A stretch of 64,000 bases of DNA from Brevipalpus yothersi (lineage: Eukaryota > Arthropoda > Arachnida > Trombidiformes > Tenuipalpidae), in contig QZCP01000468.1 of the NCBI GenBank assembly GCA_003956705.1, positions 62,001 to 126,000 on the forward strand, written 5' to 3'. The position numbers and the translations under genes were made by a program. The notes beneath the pieces are model-generated. The model was given only the letters and a program-made list of their open reading frames with translations, ran no database searches and had not been told where the DNA came from. Of this stretch, positions 28,301-40,391 are shown one piece after another; the stretch's first letter is position 1; every line of letters begins with the position of its first letter.

Positions 28301-30809
28301 GAATAAACTGAGGTGAAATTTTCAAATGTTGACCAAAAGGCGGATCTCACATGTGACAATTGTTTTCGGAAGCAGTTACTATGAGAAGGTAATTTCTAAA
28401 AATTTTGAGCACAATTCATGTGAAGCTATGGACAGCTCACGAAGCTGAATAGTCATCAATTCTGTGTTGATAAAGTTTCTCAGCTCAATCATTTGTTTTT
28501 CTATGCTTTCACGAGCTTTCATGAGATGCTTGCTCTTCCATAATGCAATTTTGTTGAGACAAAAAATCATTTGAATCTTTGAGAGATACATTTTTTCGTT
28601 CGAGAACCGATATTCTGGCACACAGTTGTTCATAGTGTGCCTGATTGAGAGCGTTCTTATTTTCGTCAGGATAAAGTCGAGAACATGATACACAGTGGTC
28701 TCTCTTGATCGTTTGACTATCGTAATTTTCATGGTTCGATTGGAAGATGTTGAACAGGGCCACAAGTCTTTTTCTTCCTCTGTCATTTCGGGTGTCAAGA
28801 GAGGAGTGAGAAAGAGAAAGAGAAAGTAGCAAGATTGGGTGATCAACAGTATGCACTCATTGACCAGAGTGCAATTAAGGAGTGATTACGGGTGGAGAAA
28901 GCGTGACAAAAAAGAGGGCAAAAAGGAAATCTTATACACATGCATTCACATTAGAACCTAGCGCGACCATCCCTCTTGAGCCAGCTTACCGATGATACCT
29001 GAACTAAGCCTGAGATGATTGTTCTCTCTCAACTTCATTTATGTGCATTTACCAAATCACCCAAGTATGTTTATGAATTGTGTTTCGCAACCCAGGTTAT
29101 AGAATTCTAGAATTTCAAGCGTAGTGTTTCAACTTCTCGAACATCTTACAGCTATAATAGCCTGTTCTCCACAATTCTATGAGAAAATATATTCCGCCTG
29201 ATTGCTCAATATCACTATCACTTGTCTTGAAAAAAACTCATGAAAAATTGATGAAACTTTTTCCTTCTCTACTAGATAATTTCAGAAACTTTTCATCCGA
29301 GTGGTATTGTTTTCATTGGTGAAAATGTTATCGCTGGGCGAAGTTCCCTTCTTATTAGAAGAAATAAAAAGGTATGTTCATAAAAATTGCAAGATTGAAT
29401 CACTCACCCTAAACCCAGAGCCTTAAAATCCTAAACATGTTTTAGCTGTTTGCTTACTCTCTGTTATTATCTGTTTCACTAATGACTCCTTGACTTATCA
29501 TTGAGTAGCTTATGTTGATAAAGTTCTCAATATTGACAAGTACACCTTTTTTATGAGCCAATTTTTTATCTTTCACTACATTATGAGATATGACGTCTGT
29601 TCATTCGAGAAAAAATTCAACGAATTGGACAACCTCAACTCCTACGTCTTGATTGATTAGAAAGTTTGAAAGGTAGACTATGTCTTCTCCTTCTTGAACT
29701 CTCTATTCTGAATTAATGGCTCTCACTCATCTAATTCTTCGAATCTTCGATTCTATTTTGGTGAAAATATTTTCTCATTAACCTTGTAGGCATACTTTAT
29801 CCCCTCTTCATCTCAATTGCAAATCATTTCCTGCGTTCATATGATAGAATGTAAACTATATGTAAGCTTTCTGCATATTTTGCTCTCTCATCGCAGTCTT
29901 TTCCACTTAGATTAATTTTTTCTGAGCTTTTGCTTTTCTTGTTTATCTCTTATGGAAGAAAACAGTGACCAATGATTGATTGAGAAGCATATTGCAGCAC
30001 AAAGATTTCGAGTTTTATTTGCAGAAAATGTTCGAGTCCATTACAACAGTATTTCCCAGGTCATAATTTTGTTTCCATTCCTCTCCTGAAATATTCCCTT
30101 TATCAACTTGAACTATACCCTACTAGTGGAAGTTTCCCACTCTATCTGACTAATTCGATCAAATCTGAACATGGAAAAGTAGAAAGATTCTTGAATTTAT
30201 TTTCGAAAAAGTTTCTCTCGCGTATTGTGAAGAATTTAGACCATTTCAACTTAGCTGTCAATGTTTTCTCCTTTTCAGCTCACCACTCATTTTGACGACG
30301 ATATCGAAACTTTCGAATATCCATCTGAATCTTCCTATTCTGATTCCCCCGATTCGGTGTCACATTATCAAGAGTCACAAATGAACGATGATTGCCCAAA
30401 AGTGTCTACTTCTGAACGAAGATCAGATTTAGCTCGAATCATGGAACCTTCATCTAACCTTACGAGAAATTATCCCAACGCGCTGCCAGGTTGGTATAAG
30501 ATTTCATTCTGTGATGGAAGATGATCTTTTCGATTTTACTTTTTCGATTTATTATTCATTTTAGGACTGGCTAGCTACAAACCCGCTCTTTTGAGTTCTG
30601 AATCAGGATTTGGGACTGATTCGGGAGGCGTCTTTGAATTGGGTGTATCACGCATAACAAAACAAGGAGATAAAAGAAAAGAACAAAACAGTGAAAATGA
30701 GCTGAGTAGCCCAGATAGGGATGAAAACGCCTTCACTCTCAAACCAGCAGACTCCAATGAGATCACATCCTGGTCCACATCTTCTACTGCCCTTGATTTG
30801 CTCTTCTGA
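25366..30809 (+). CDS. Taperin/phostensin family protein (PP1-binding, actin-associated)
   Basis: Exons are 25366-26694, 29276-29371, 30279-30489 and 30565-30809. The sum is 1881 nt, giving 626 aa. Family hallmarks: the short N-terminal motif YGPGIVAKLRTRFLQYSVKR near residue 35; the late motif PSGIVFIGENVIAGRSSLLI; and the strongly conserved TTHFDDDIETFEYPSES block, which in taperin and phostensin lies in the protein phosphatase 1-docking region. The region between is a low-complexity Ser/Asn/His-rich disordered stretch encoded by one long exon. These proteins recruit PP1 to F-actin-rich structures. A clear RVxF consensus is not obvious here; the nearest candidate is KLTTHF at the exon 2/3 junction. 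The first intron (2.6 kb) contains the inverted exon copy described separately. The family assignment rests on short motifs and is fairly secure. Confidence 0.82.
28385..28950 (-). pseudogene. Inverted, frameshifted copy of the coiled-coil gene exon
   Basis: The reverse complement of this segment is closely similar to about 17040-17543, which is the coding exon starting at 17204 plus about 150 nt upstream. By eye about ten substitutions occur in the 340-nt coding part. There are also a 1-nt deletion near codon 22 (TTTAC to TTAC), a 5-nt deletion after GAAGAGCAA, and a 1-nt deletion near the exon end. The copy therefore cannot encode the same protein. Similarity stops near the donor site on one side and fades into the upstream non-coding sequence on the other. 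It lies inside intron 1 of the taperin-like gene, antisense to it. Confidence 0.88.
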
Positions 30810-32574
30810 TCATCATCGCTAGCGCATTGGCAGGTCAAGCGTATAAGCTAGTCAGCTCTTTCATCAACTAATCTGTGAATTTGCAAGAAAGTGGTGGTCA
30901 TGCTCTTCCATTTTGCTCAATCAAATAAGATAGTAATTATCACTTTTTTTACCTATTTTTTGAATAAATTTCTCTATAAACAAATTTGAGGTCCGCAACT
31001 TTTGCATTTGGTCCAAGGGTTCATCTTCCCAGCATGGAAGAAATGGGAAATTTTATCACACGTTAGAAGGAAAGAAGAGAAAAAAGTCAGCCTCAATGAA
31101 AATTCCATTTTAGGAGAATAGAATTTGATAGTATCAATAAGGATAGGGTGAAGAATATCGAATGACAGACTCAGCCAGGCGTAACTTGAGGCATGAGAAA
31201 ACCGAAATTTTCAATTCAAAAAGCTCGAATTTCGACAAAATTCTTAAAAAAATTCTCATTGCGTTTGACTTCAAAGGCTCAAAAATTTTTGCCCAAATAG
31301 CTCAACTAGATTTGGTCATCAATTTAATCTGATTAAAGTTATCAGCCTGATTAGTGATCAATCCCTCTTTATCGTGTTTTGTATGATTCAGCTAAAAATT
31401 TTCGCTTATTTTCCACACATTTTGCAAGATTATGTACGTGTTATTTGGTAGAAATTTGGTAGAAAAAAGGAGAATAGCACAAGAATATAATATCTATTAG
31501 ACGACTCAGGATTCCATAATCTTTAAGAATAAAAACATGAAGCAATCTTGTTTGGTCTTCTATCAATGATCAACAGAAATAACTGCCATATACAAGCTAA
31601 CTTCCACAAATCATCTTTCGAGGTGAAACGAAATCTCATTGCATTGCCAATGAAGTGTAATCAAGATAAAATTAGTTATCCTCTATTAGTCCAAGGTAAT
31701 TATCTTATCAAGCTTCATCTTGCAAAGAATAAAGTGCATTCAAAGTGAATTATGGGCCAGGAGTTACCAACGAAACAATCATCATGGCAATAAATTGAAT
31801 CCAGTAACATTTACTGGAACATAGTTGGAAACTTTCGAGAATTCCAGGTCAAGAATGACTCAGAGAAATCTCAATCTGGAGAAAAGATGGATCTTCTCTC
31901 ATGATTAATTGATCAATAAATTCTGAAAAGCAAAATATCGAATCGCCCTTTATCGAGAAATGGTGATGATATTCATCATGAATAAGAATTTATTAGACTA
32001 GGAGAACTTGTGGAAAGGAAAGAAAAAGTGCATCTATCTGCATATGATTAAACGTATGTATTCAAAATTTGCACAATTATGAGCACAAAAAATGCCCTGA
32101 AAGCATCACCAATACAAAACCTGGAAGCTATCAATAGCGACCTGTAATTAATAATTATAATTATCAAGGTTTGATGAGAAAATGTTTTCCTTTGGATCGA
32201 TCCTCTGGATTCCCGCCACACTTGGAGATGTTGAATTTCCCTCTCTCTTAGCAGCTTATATTAGTAAATATTGTTCACATGGTGATATTAAAGAGTCAGC
32301 TACTGTACCGTCTGTAGCAGAGACACTGTGTCTCTGGTCTGTAGTCATAAGATATCCACGATTAGTGTGACTAATCATTAGTCATCATAGGCCTAGTGTA
32401 GTCCTCGGAGAAGAGGAATGCTACTACATCAACTGCTCTCTGATACCTCGACTCACTCTCTGACCATTCTCTGTACCCTCACGCTGAAGCAATTTATTAT
32501 TGTTATTATTATTGTATAAAGAAGTCTTTATTGAGTTTCTGATTATTTCCCAGTGAGTTATTTTTCGCTACGTT
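30810..32574. other. Intergenic region between taperin-like and IGHMBP2 genes
   Basis: The region is AT-rich. It holds the taperin-like 3' UTR and the IGHMBP2 upstream region, with an ATT-rich stretch near 32494-32515. Scattered short open frames show no recognisable protein features. Confidence 0.5.
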
Positions 32575-35425
32575 ATGTCCGGTGCTGTTCAAGACAGAGC
32601 AGAATTTGTGGCTCGCCAACGTGAATTGATACGTCTCGAGGAATGTGCCCAAAGAGAGTAAGTTCAATTAATTCATATGGTGTCTGTTAATGTTTTTTCT
32701 CATCCTGGGAGGTTCCTTCCGAGGTTCCTGTGTGTCGATAATGATTGATACTAGCCTGTGAATGAATGGACTTTCTTCTCACTATCTTTTCAGCGGATCG
32801 GAGAGAATTGAGATTCTCAATCTTCAACTGGTTGAATCTAAGCGGAGCATTGATTGGGGAGATCTTCTCGTATTTTCGAGCCAGAATCCAGATTGTGAAT
32901 TGCATAAAGTTAAATTTTCTCTCGGTGATGATGTTCAGATTGAATGTGCTGAAGAAAAACAAGAATACGATCAGCTTATGAGATATACGATAAGGCAAAT
33001 ATACTGCCAAAAGAAGCCTTCTGATACGAAAACAAAAGGAGTCATCAAGTTCATATCGACAGACAAGATCATAGTCAACGTTCGTCGCTATCATAAATTG
33101 GATCTAGAGAAATCTGGTTATCATCTCAGGAAAGTCCCTGACTCGGTTACATTCGATAGGCTACAGAGAGCTATAAATGATCTGGAGCTACCTAGTTTTC
33201 CATATCACGGATGCAATTTGGATCATATTTTTTTTGGAGATGCAGATATTCCAAGTCGAAAAGAGCCCGAATTAGTCGAGTTTTTTGATGATACACTTGA
33301 TGAATCACAAAGAAAAGCAGTTCAGTTTGCTTTAGCTCAAGATGAGTTGTGTCTTATTTATGGACCTCCGGGTACGGGAAAAACTACAACCATAGTCGAG
33401 CTTGTACGACATTTCCAGCATCAAAAGAAACGTATTCTCGTTTGCTCGCCATCAAATATTGCCGTTGACAATATATTGGAGAAACTTGCAGAATATTGTC
33501 CTGAGACTCTGCTACGTCTTGGAAATCCAGCTCGTGTGAATCCTGGGTTACAGCAGTTCACATTTGATGTTAAATTGAAAAAAGTTTTACCCCAAGGTTT
33601 TTACAGCCATGTCCGAAAGGCTAATCGGTGGAAATATATGATGGAAGATCAAGCGCTGGCTGAGGCTGGACGATCCTTTGAGCTGGAAATGTCACGAACA
33701 AATAGTGGATATATTCAGACAAGGATCGATGTTCTCTCTCAACACAGTACCATTCTAGGAACCCTAATCAGTGCATCTCCTTATGATTCTATTGGAGATC
33801 TCGTCGACATGGGTCGAAGAAGGTTTGATGTTGTGATTATTGATGAGTGTTCACAAGCTCTCCAAGCTGCCAGCTGGATCGTCTTACCGTTGGCAAAGAA
33901 AGCAATTCTTGTTGGAGACCCTCAGCAACTTCCTCCGATTGTATCAGCAAGAAATGGCGGACCAGAGCTTGAAAAGTCACTGATGCACTTGTGTTCTGAA
34001 GATTCTAGGTTCGAAGATGTTTCGATAGATCTTCGACATCAATATAGAATGCATGAGGATATTATGGCTTGGTCATCAGACAATTTTTATCTCGGTACAT
34101 TACAAGCTGCCAACGATGATGTTCGATATCAATCCCTTAGTAGCATTTCCAAGCTCAAAGATTGGCCAACACTACTTTTGGTGGATACAAATGGCTGCAA
34201 TATGTTTGAAGTTGAGACAAGAGATGATGCTTCCTTTGCGAATCAACATGAAGTTGAAATTGTTACTAATTGTGTCGAAATTCTTTTGAGAAATGGTCTT
34301 AAAGAAGAAGATATTGGCGTTATTACACCTTATAAATTACAATTGAAATATATTATGAGTGCTCTGGAGCAATATCCTAATATAACTATCAAAACTATTG
34401 ATGGCTTCCAGGGTCGAGAGAAGGAAGTAATCATAATCTCTTTGGTCCGCTCCAATCCAAAGGATGAAATTGGATTTCTCGCTGACCGTAAGCGAATCAA
34501 TGTTGCTATCACCAGAGCCAAAAAGCATCTCTTACTGGTGTGTGACACGTGGACTGTCTCTGCCGATAGAACAATTGAGTCCTTAATCAAACATATGAAG
34601 AAAAGGGGCAAGCTGATTTTGGCATCCAACTATTCCCAAGCACTGAAAAAACTAGCTGGAGAGGATGATAATTTAGAAGAGGCTCAAGTTGAAACTCAAG
34701 AATCTACCTCGAAAGCAGCGGAAGCATTTTCATCTAGATTTGCCAATCCTCGTTCTTCTTCTCTCAAAGATACAGCCAGAGTTTCAAAAGCTACTGGGAA
34801 TTTTTCAGTCGAATCTGCCCACTCTTCATCAGTTGCTGGTAGGAATCGAGATAAAACTCCAAGAACAAGACAAACTTTCTCATCTGAATCGATAGATTCT
34901 AATTCTAGTCCAGCCTCTGTTGAGAATAGAACAAGGACTCCAAAAACTGTGGAACATTTTTCATTTGAATCGGTTGATACTGCTGAGGTCTCCTCTCAAA
35001 GAACTAATGGAGCAGCGGAAGCAGCTGAGGAATTTATGATCGAATCTACTGGTTCTGGCTTAGTAGTGGAGGCTACCAGCGAGGAGTGTCATTTGGAGAA
35101 GCCAGATCCACCAAACAAAGATAACTCGAGGAGATTACTCAAAGATTCTTATTACGAAGATGATGATCTTACCTGTGTTGAATATAATGAAGATATTGTG
35201 AAGTCTAGAGAAGGAAGACTTGCCACAGCTTCTAGTCTCACTACCTCTGATTGTTCTGACGATTCTCCTGAATTGTCAAAGCTCAAAACCCATGGTATCC
35301 CAGGAAGAGTTCATTCAGAGGAGAGTAAAGTTGTGAAGACAAATTCTCCGAGAAAAAGTCTTCGACAGCGTATCAGGGAAACCCAAGAGAAAAAGGAAGC
35401 TGATCCCAACGCATGGGGTTATTGA
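32575..35425 (+). CDS. IGHMBP2: SMUBP-2-type SF1 DNA/RNA helicase (IGHMBP2-like)
   Basis: This is an ATP-dependent 5'-3' helicase of the Upf1-like SF1B group. IGHMBP2 acts on RNA and is linked to ribosomes and translation. Exons are 32575-32657 and 32794-35425, joined in phase 2, giving 904 aa. The start is MSGAVQDRAEFVARQ. Motif I is GPPGTGKTTT at residue 218; SPSNIAVDNILEKL follows. Motif II is DECSQA at 378, motif III GDPQQLPP near 402, then IDGFQGREKEVIIISLVRS and RINVAITRAKKHLL. All helicase motifs are intact. After the helicase core, the roughly 260-residue tail is Ser/Glu-rich with repeated FSxES-type units and ends DPNAWGY. I see neither the R3H domain nor the AN1 zinc finger of vertebrate IGHMBP2. 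No other SF1 gene fits better, because the LDESQRKAVQFAL and SNIAVDN blocks are SMUBP-2-like. Confidence 0.93.
34711..35060 (+). repeat. Degenerate coding repeats in the IGHMBP2 tail
   Basis: About five copies of a unit of roughly 24-27 residues are visible. The recurring cores are EAFSSRFANPRSSS, GNFSVESAHSSS, QTFSSESIDSNSS, EHFSFESVDTAEV and EEFMIESTGSG, often followed by RT-type and TP residues. They lie in one continuous exon and look like old internal duplications. Confidence 0.65.
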
Positions 35426-35996
35426 GCCGGTGTGCTAGTCCTTTTACTCTTCACTTAAAATCATTCTTATATAAAAATTTTGAATTCTATCGGCTTAGCA
35501 TTTTTGACAATTTTTGACATTGATATTCAAAAAATCTAGGACATGTCATTGACAATTGTCTATTCTTCAGAAATAATATTCTTCTTTACTTTATTGGAAA
35601 TTTCATGGCCTTTGATGATTAGAAAGCATTTAAGCCCTCAGTTAGATCCTTATTACTTGTACTTCTGAAGGGAATTATGTATTTATGTATCATTTTAAGG
35701 TAACGACTTGAATTGTGGCATTTTATCTACTCCATGGTTAAGTAGCTTATGTTATTTATTCAAAAATTTCTGGAGGAGAGAAAGAAGCTCGAGTTGTAAT
35801 ATCAGTTCTAGAGAATTCTACAATCATAGGACCGACCATCATCATCATGGAAAATATTTTCTGACATTGAGGCTGATTAGTAATGAGCGAATCATTAAAA
35901 TTTTGATTGCTGGAAGAAGTTAGTAGAATCGAACAAAGTATAAAGTCAACAGTTTTGGAAACTTTCGGAAACCCACATAGCGACCAAGTGAGAGAA
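35426..35996. other. Convergent intergenic spacer
   Basis: The 3' flanks of IGHMBP2 (+) and NMDA receptor 1 (-) meet here. The spacer is AT-rich, and nothing else was recognised. Confidence 0.5.
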
Positions 35997-38900
35997 TTAT
36001 ACAACAAAAAATCCTTTGCCACCTCTGATGTAAGGTGTTACGGGTTGAGATGATTTGACTCGAGGTGATATCATTGGAGGTGGAGGTGGAGGAGGGACAT
36101 CGGGATCAGCTCTATTGAAAAGGTTACTATTAGAGCTAGATGGAGGCAAACTGGATAACGTCTTGTTCATTTCATAATCAGATTGGCACATTGCTGGTCG
36201 AAGAGTTCGAAAGTTTGAACAATGGAGAGGGTTTTCTGAAGCGATAGGATTCATCTGAGCAACCTGTGGGAGTTTTGCCTTCGGTTCCACCGTATCTTGT
36301 TCAATGAAGTATGGTTGAGAATTTTGATTAGATTTGCTCTTCACAACGGTACCATATCGAGCTGCTTCACGAGGATCTCGAAAAGTTCGTTTGAACGGAA
36401 GAGGAGGAGGTGTGATGGAATGGACTGGTGTGTCAAGTTGAGGAGGAAGATGATACATATCCTCTATTGCCGGTCGCTGGACTGGTAAAATCTTTGGTTT
36501 TACATGTCTTGCACCCATAGGACATTGCAACTTCTTCCGTTTCCGAACTATTGCAATCCATCTATCAGCTGCACGCCTTGCCAGCGCGATATTTCTCATT
36601 CTCTTTGCTTTCTTTCGTTTGTAATAAATTTCGATTGGTACAAAAAAGAACCCAGCGAATATTCCAGCAGCAACCAAAATGAATACACCGGCCATATTAG
36701 TGAGACCCAATGTAGTAGGGAAATTACCGATTTCTTTCTCACATTCTTGATCCCCTTTCAAAATCCATTTATTATCCAAACTTTCCATGAATCCACTCTC
36801 ATGCATGTTCAAAATGGACAGAGTAACATTTTGAGTCCAAAAACTGTTTTTTTGAAGTCCAATTCCATAGCCTGATCGACCAAAAGTCTCTGTCGATATG
36901 ATTAGATTGCAATCTTTCGCTGCTTCATATTCTAGTCTCGGTGAATCCCAGAAAAATACATTCAATTTTCCTATTGAGGAGAAAACTATGTTAGTGACCA
37001 TTCGAGAGGACAAAAAGATGATTTTTAAGCTGTAGTGGTACGAATTCTCGATTGGAATTAATCAAACCATCAAATTTTTAACTCACCTTCACGAACTGCT
37101 TGAATCGCTTCAGCTGCTGACTCCCGATTAAGATCTTCCATCACTCGATACATATTAGAAAGCTCAACTTGATCTCGGAAGTATTCATCCACTGAGCTAC
37201 CTCGAACAGTGGCATAATTGAAGCCATCAACAGGATTTCGCAATCGAGCATCATCAAGTCCTGTTATTTCTGATTCAGCTTCTTCTAAAACGAGGAAAGC
37301 TGCGAGATTGGCAGTGTAAGAAGCTACCACAATCATAGCGAAGCCAGCCCAAACCATACCCAAAACTCTAGCTGAGAAGCTTTTCGGAGCTTTGTCTCCA
37401 ATTCCACTGTTAAGTAAAACACCCCATGCAAATAAAATTGCACTCGAAAGGGTTAAAGCTCGTTCCTCACTTGGAACTTCCAGGTCAGGTTGCATTTGAC
37501 CAAATTTACCGAGAGGACTGAAACGATCGAGTAGATAGAGGACAACAGCAACCACATGTACTGACAGCATCACCAAAAGCCACAAATTGTGCTGGAATGG
37601 CTGTAAGAACGAATCCAATTTGGCACCTTTCGGCATCTTCATTTGTAACATCGTGATGCCTTGATACTTGAACGGCTTTGAGAAGTCTATCACTTTCGCA
37701 CGCTCTGGATTAATGGTTAGAGGCGCAACAACCATGTCCGCTTTCTTGTGCACGAGCTCACCAACCAGACCACTCCAGCGTTTTGTTCCATTCTGGTGAT
37801 CGAAAATTCCAAAACGTCTATCAAAGACTATATATAACTCATATACAAAGCCCATCTCTTCCGACAGCTTTACTAGCATATCTATGCAATATCCTTTACA
37901 GCAGTATGTTTTACCCTGTTCATCTATGGCATCATAGTGAGTACAATTAACCTCATCTCGATCACAAACACCAGTATTCGGCATCTCTCGAGCCCAGATA
38001 AAAGGTTCCTCAACAATCGTTGCGATTCTCAACTGGCGATCAATGAAAAACGGATGAGGTCTCGATCTTCTTCCTCCAGGCCAAACAATATTGTTCAAAT
38101 CCAAGCTCAACCGCATAGAAAACTCATCATCGGAGTAAGTATAGTTACCAACTTCAACTAATTGATCTTGTTGAACATTGACAATAGAATATTGGGACTC
38201 AAGTCTATCATAGTTCTCATCGAACGATACTCTTCCTGTTGCACCATTGCTCAAAGTTTGATTGCGGAGAATCTTCATTAATTCCAAGCCAGTTTCCCAT
38301 CTTCCATCAGTATTACTACAATTGGATGGAGGATCAGCTAGACCGATCGAGTATTCTAGGAACAAAGTTCTGAGTGCCATCGCAATTATATTCACACTAT
38401 CTCGCACATGAGCCTCAACAGAATGAGCATTCATCAACACAGGTCCTAGAAGACCATCAATTCGATTTGGAGCATTCAAAGCTTGCTCGGTGACAAGCCA
38501 AGCGAAGCCATCACTGGTCATATCCAATCGACGAAGATCTTTGAATATTTTAGCAGCATCCTCTTGATTAGCATACAAAATATAAACTCGACAATTCAGA
38601 TGATCTTTAGCGTAGGAAAGACTTTCTGAGATGTTCGGAGCTCCTGGCAAATATTCTATTACATGTTCCACTTTAACTTTTGCTGGACCTGCTTTACTCT
38701 GGAATCTGTGAAGTGTACTTTGTCCATTGATATCAGAACTATGAACAAAGATCACATCGCGATAGTCCAGTTTCTTGAGCATTTCTAGCCAAAGATCTGC
38801 TTGATGCGAGTAGGGAGGCACAGTTCGCATAAAAGAACCATGAAGATCTTTGTTCGATAATGAGCTATCTCGATTCGAGACTCCTGTTGAAAAAAATTTT

Positions 38901-39465
38901 TCGAGTTTCAACTCTTGAGATTCATCAACGCCCTAGCAGTTCACGTTTAATCAACTTACCAACTACAGGAACATTGAAAAAACCGCATGTAAAAGAAACA
39001 GAAGGTGATATTCCTGGCTCTTGTTCAGGGTGGCTTACTATCACACTATACACCTTAGTGAGAGAAAAAAAATTGGGAAATTTGAACTTTATTTTGAATC
39101 CTTTACTTGGATATACTCACCCCACTTGCTATCAGGTTATCACAAACATCTTGAGCAGTTCTAATCGGATTCAAATTCATTGGAACAGGTCGACCAGTCA
39201 GAAAAGTATCCTGGGGCATTATCATCTTACTGGTCTCTATGAACTTGATTGAAGAATAGCCATTATTTCAGAATTTTCACAATTTTCAATGCCAATAAAA
39301 TGATCGATAACTTACCGAATCGAAACTAGCATGATTCACTTCAGGACTTAAAACAGCTCCGATGGTAAACTGTCTGTATCCAGAGCCGCTCACTGTGCTA
39401 ATCAATTCTGAACTGACAGCAAAGAAAGCCATCAAGATTAAGGAAGATTCTGGTAACTGAATCAT
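35997..39465 (-). CDS. Nmdar1: NMDA-type ionotropic glutamate receptor subunit 1 (GluN1/Nmdar1)
   Basis: This is the obligatory glycine-binding subunit of NMDA receptors, ligand-gated calcium-permeable channels at synapses. Exons along the minus strand are 39465-39316, 39234-39121, 39053-38960, 38883-37087 and 36970-35997. The sum is 3129 nt, giving 1042 aa. A signal peptide starts at MIQLPESSLILMAFFAVSS. The amino-terminal domain contains VIVSHPEQEP and MRTVPPYSHQADLWLEML. The ligand-binding S1 segment has CCKGYCIDMLVKLSEEM and ADMVVAPLTINPERA. The pore loop GVLLNSGIG keeps the Asn site, and the SYTANLAAFLVL gate is near residue 641. S2 has RGSSVDEYFRDQVELS and ESAAEAIQAVREG. TM4 (MAGVFILVAAGIFAGFF) is near 810. 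The long C-terminal tail includes PPPPPPP and ends GGKGFFVV. The acceptor of the second exon is the least certain site. Confidence 0.96.
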
Positions 39466-40391
39466 TTTAAAACTTCTGAATTCCCTCTGTTTGGGTGAGT
39501 AATTTGTTGAAAATTGAAAGCCCAGCTAAAGGACAACTTGAATTTCTCTGGTTCACTTTTCCCTACACTATAGAGGTTATTGAGAACAATTTGAGCAATA
39601 TGAAATATTCTTTCGATATTTTTGAAATTTTACCAGTATTATCTTCAGAACAATAAATATGGGATAACAGCTAAACTTTTCCAAGAACCGAGGAATCCCA
39701 TTAGAGGAGAGAATCTCTGATGAAATTGTGTATTGGGAGTAAATCTTTAGGATTCCCGGCTCATTCCGAACGAGCGTATATTTATTTGATCACAAAATTG
39801 AAGCACATATCAATGACCGATGAACCAAATGATTCTTCAATTAAAAATTAAAAATGTACTTCAATACTGCTTGATCCTGACTTTGCATTAGGAGGGCTGC
39901 AAAATAACCCAACAATTAAATGACTTGCAAGCTTTCTACCCAAATTTGAAAAGCTGTCACTGATCTATTCACATTCGATCGATTTTCTGAGCCTCCTCAG
40001 GAATTCTTGGTCAGAATTAGCCAAAATTCCAGGATACGCATGGGCCAACGCTATGGAACCTTATGAGACTTGTTAGTGAGACTCTTCTTTCTCAAAAGCT
40101 AATATCAGTCTGTTTTCAAGGGACACAATATGAATTCTTTAGATTAGGAAACTTCATTAGACAGATTAAACTTCCAAATTTTTCACTTTTGAAAGTTAGA
40201 CTAACATTTTACTTAACAAAAGTCTTAGGATCGAAGTCACCAAAGGCATTTGATCAGATTTTGTAAAAAAGATAACAGAGGTTCGAATTGAATTGGTTCA
40301 AAAGGAGATAGTAGTCTCTCAAAAACTGATCACAATGGATGTTTTCTCGAATGAAAGCATAAATTCAGAGAATTCGTTAGGAAAAAATGCC
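39466..40391. other. Nmdar1 upstream region
   Basis: AT-rich sequence lies between the Nmdar1 start codon and the tRNA gene. It should hold the Nmdar1 promoter and 5' UTR. No other feature was recognised. Confidence 0.5.

Noticed and set aside
28015..28359. Open frame of 114 residues next to the inverted exon copy
   Set aside because: It lies in intron sequence of the taperin-like gene, is hydrophobic and Ser/Phe-rich from AT bias, and has no motif.
32182..32370. Open frame of 62 residues before IGHMBP2
   Set aside because: It has no homology, no splice context and no conserved motif; probably chance.
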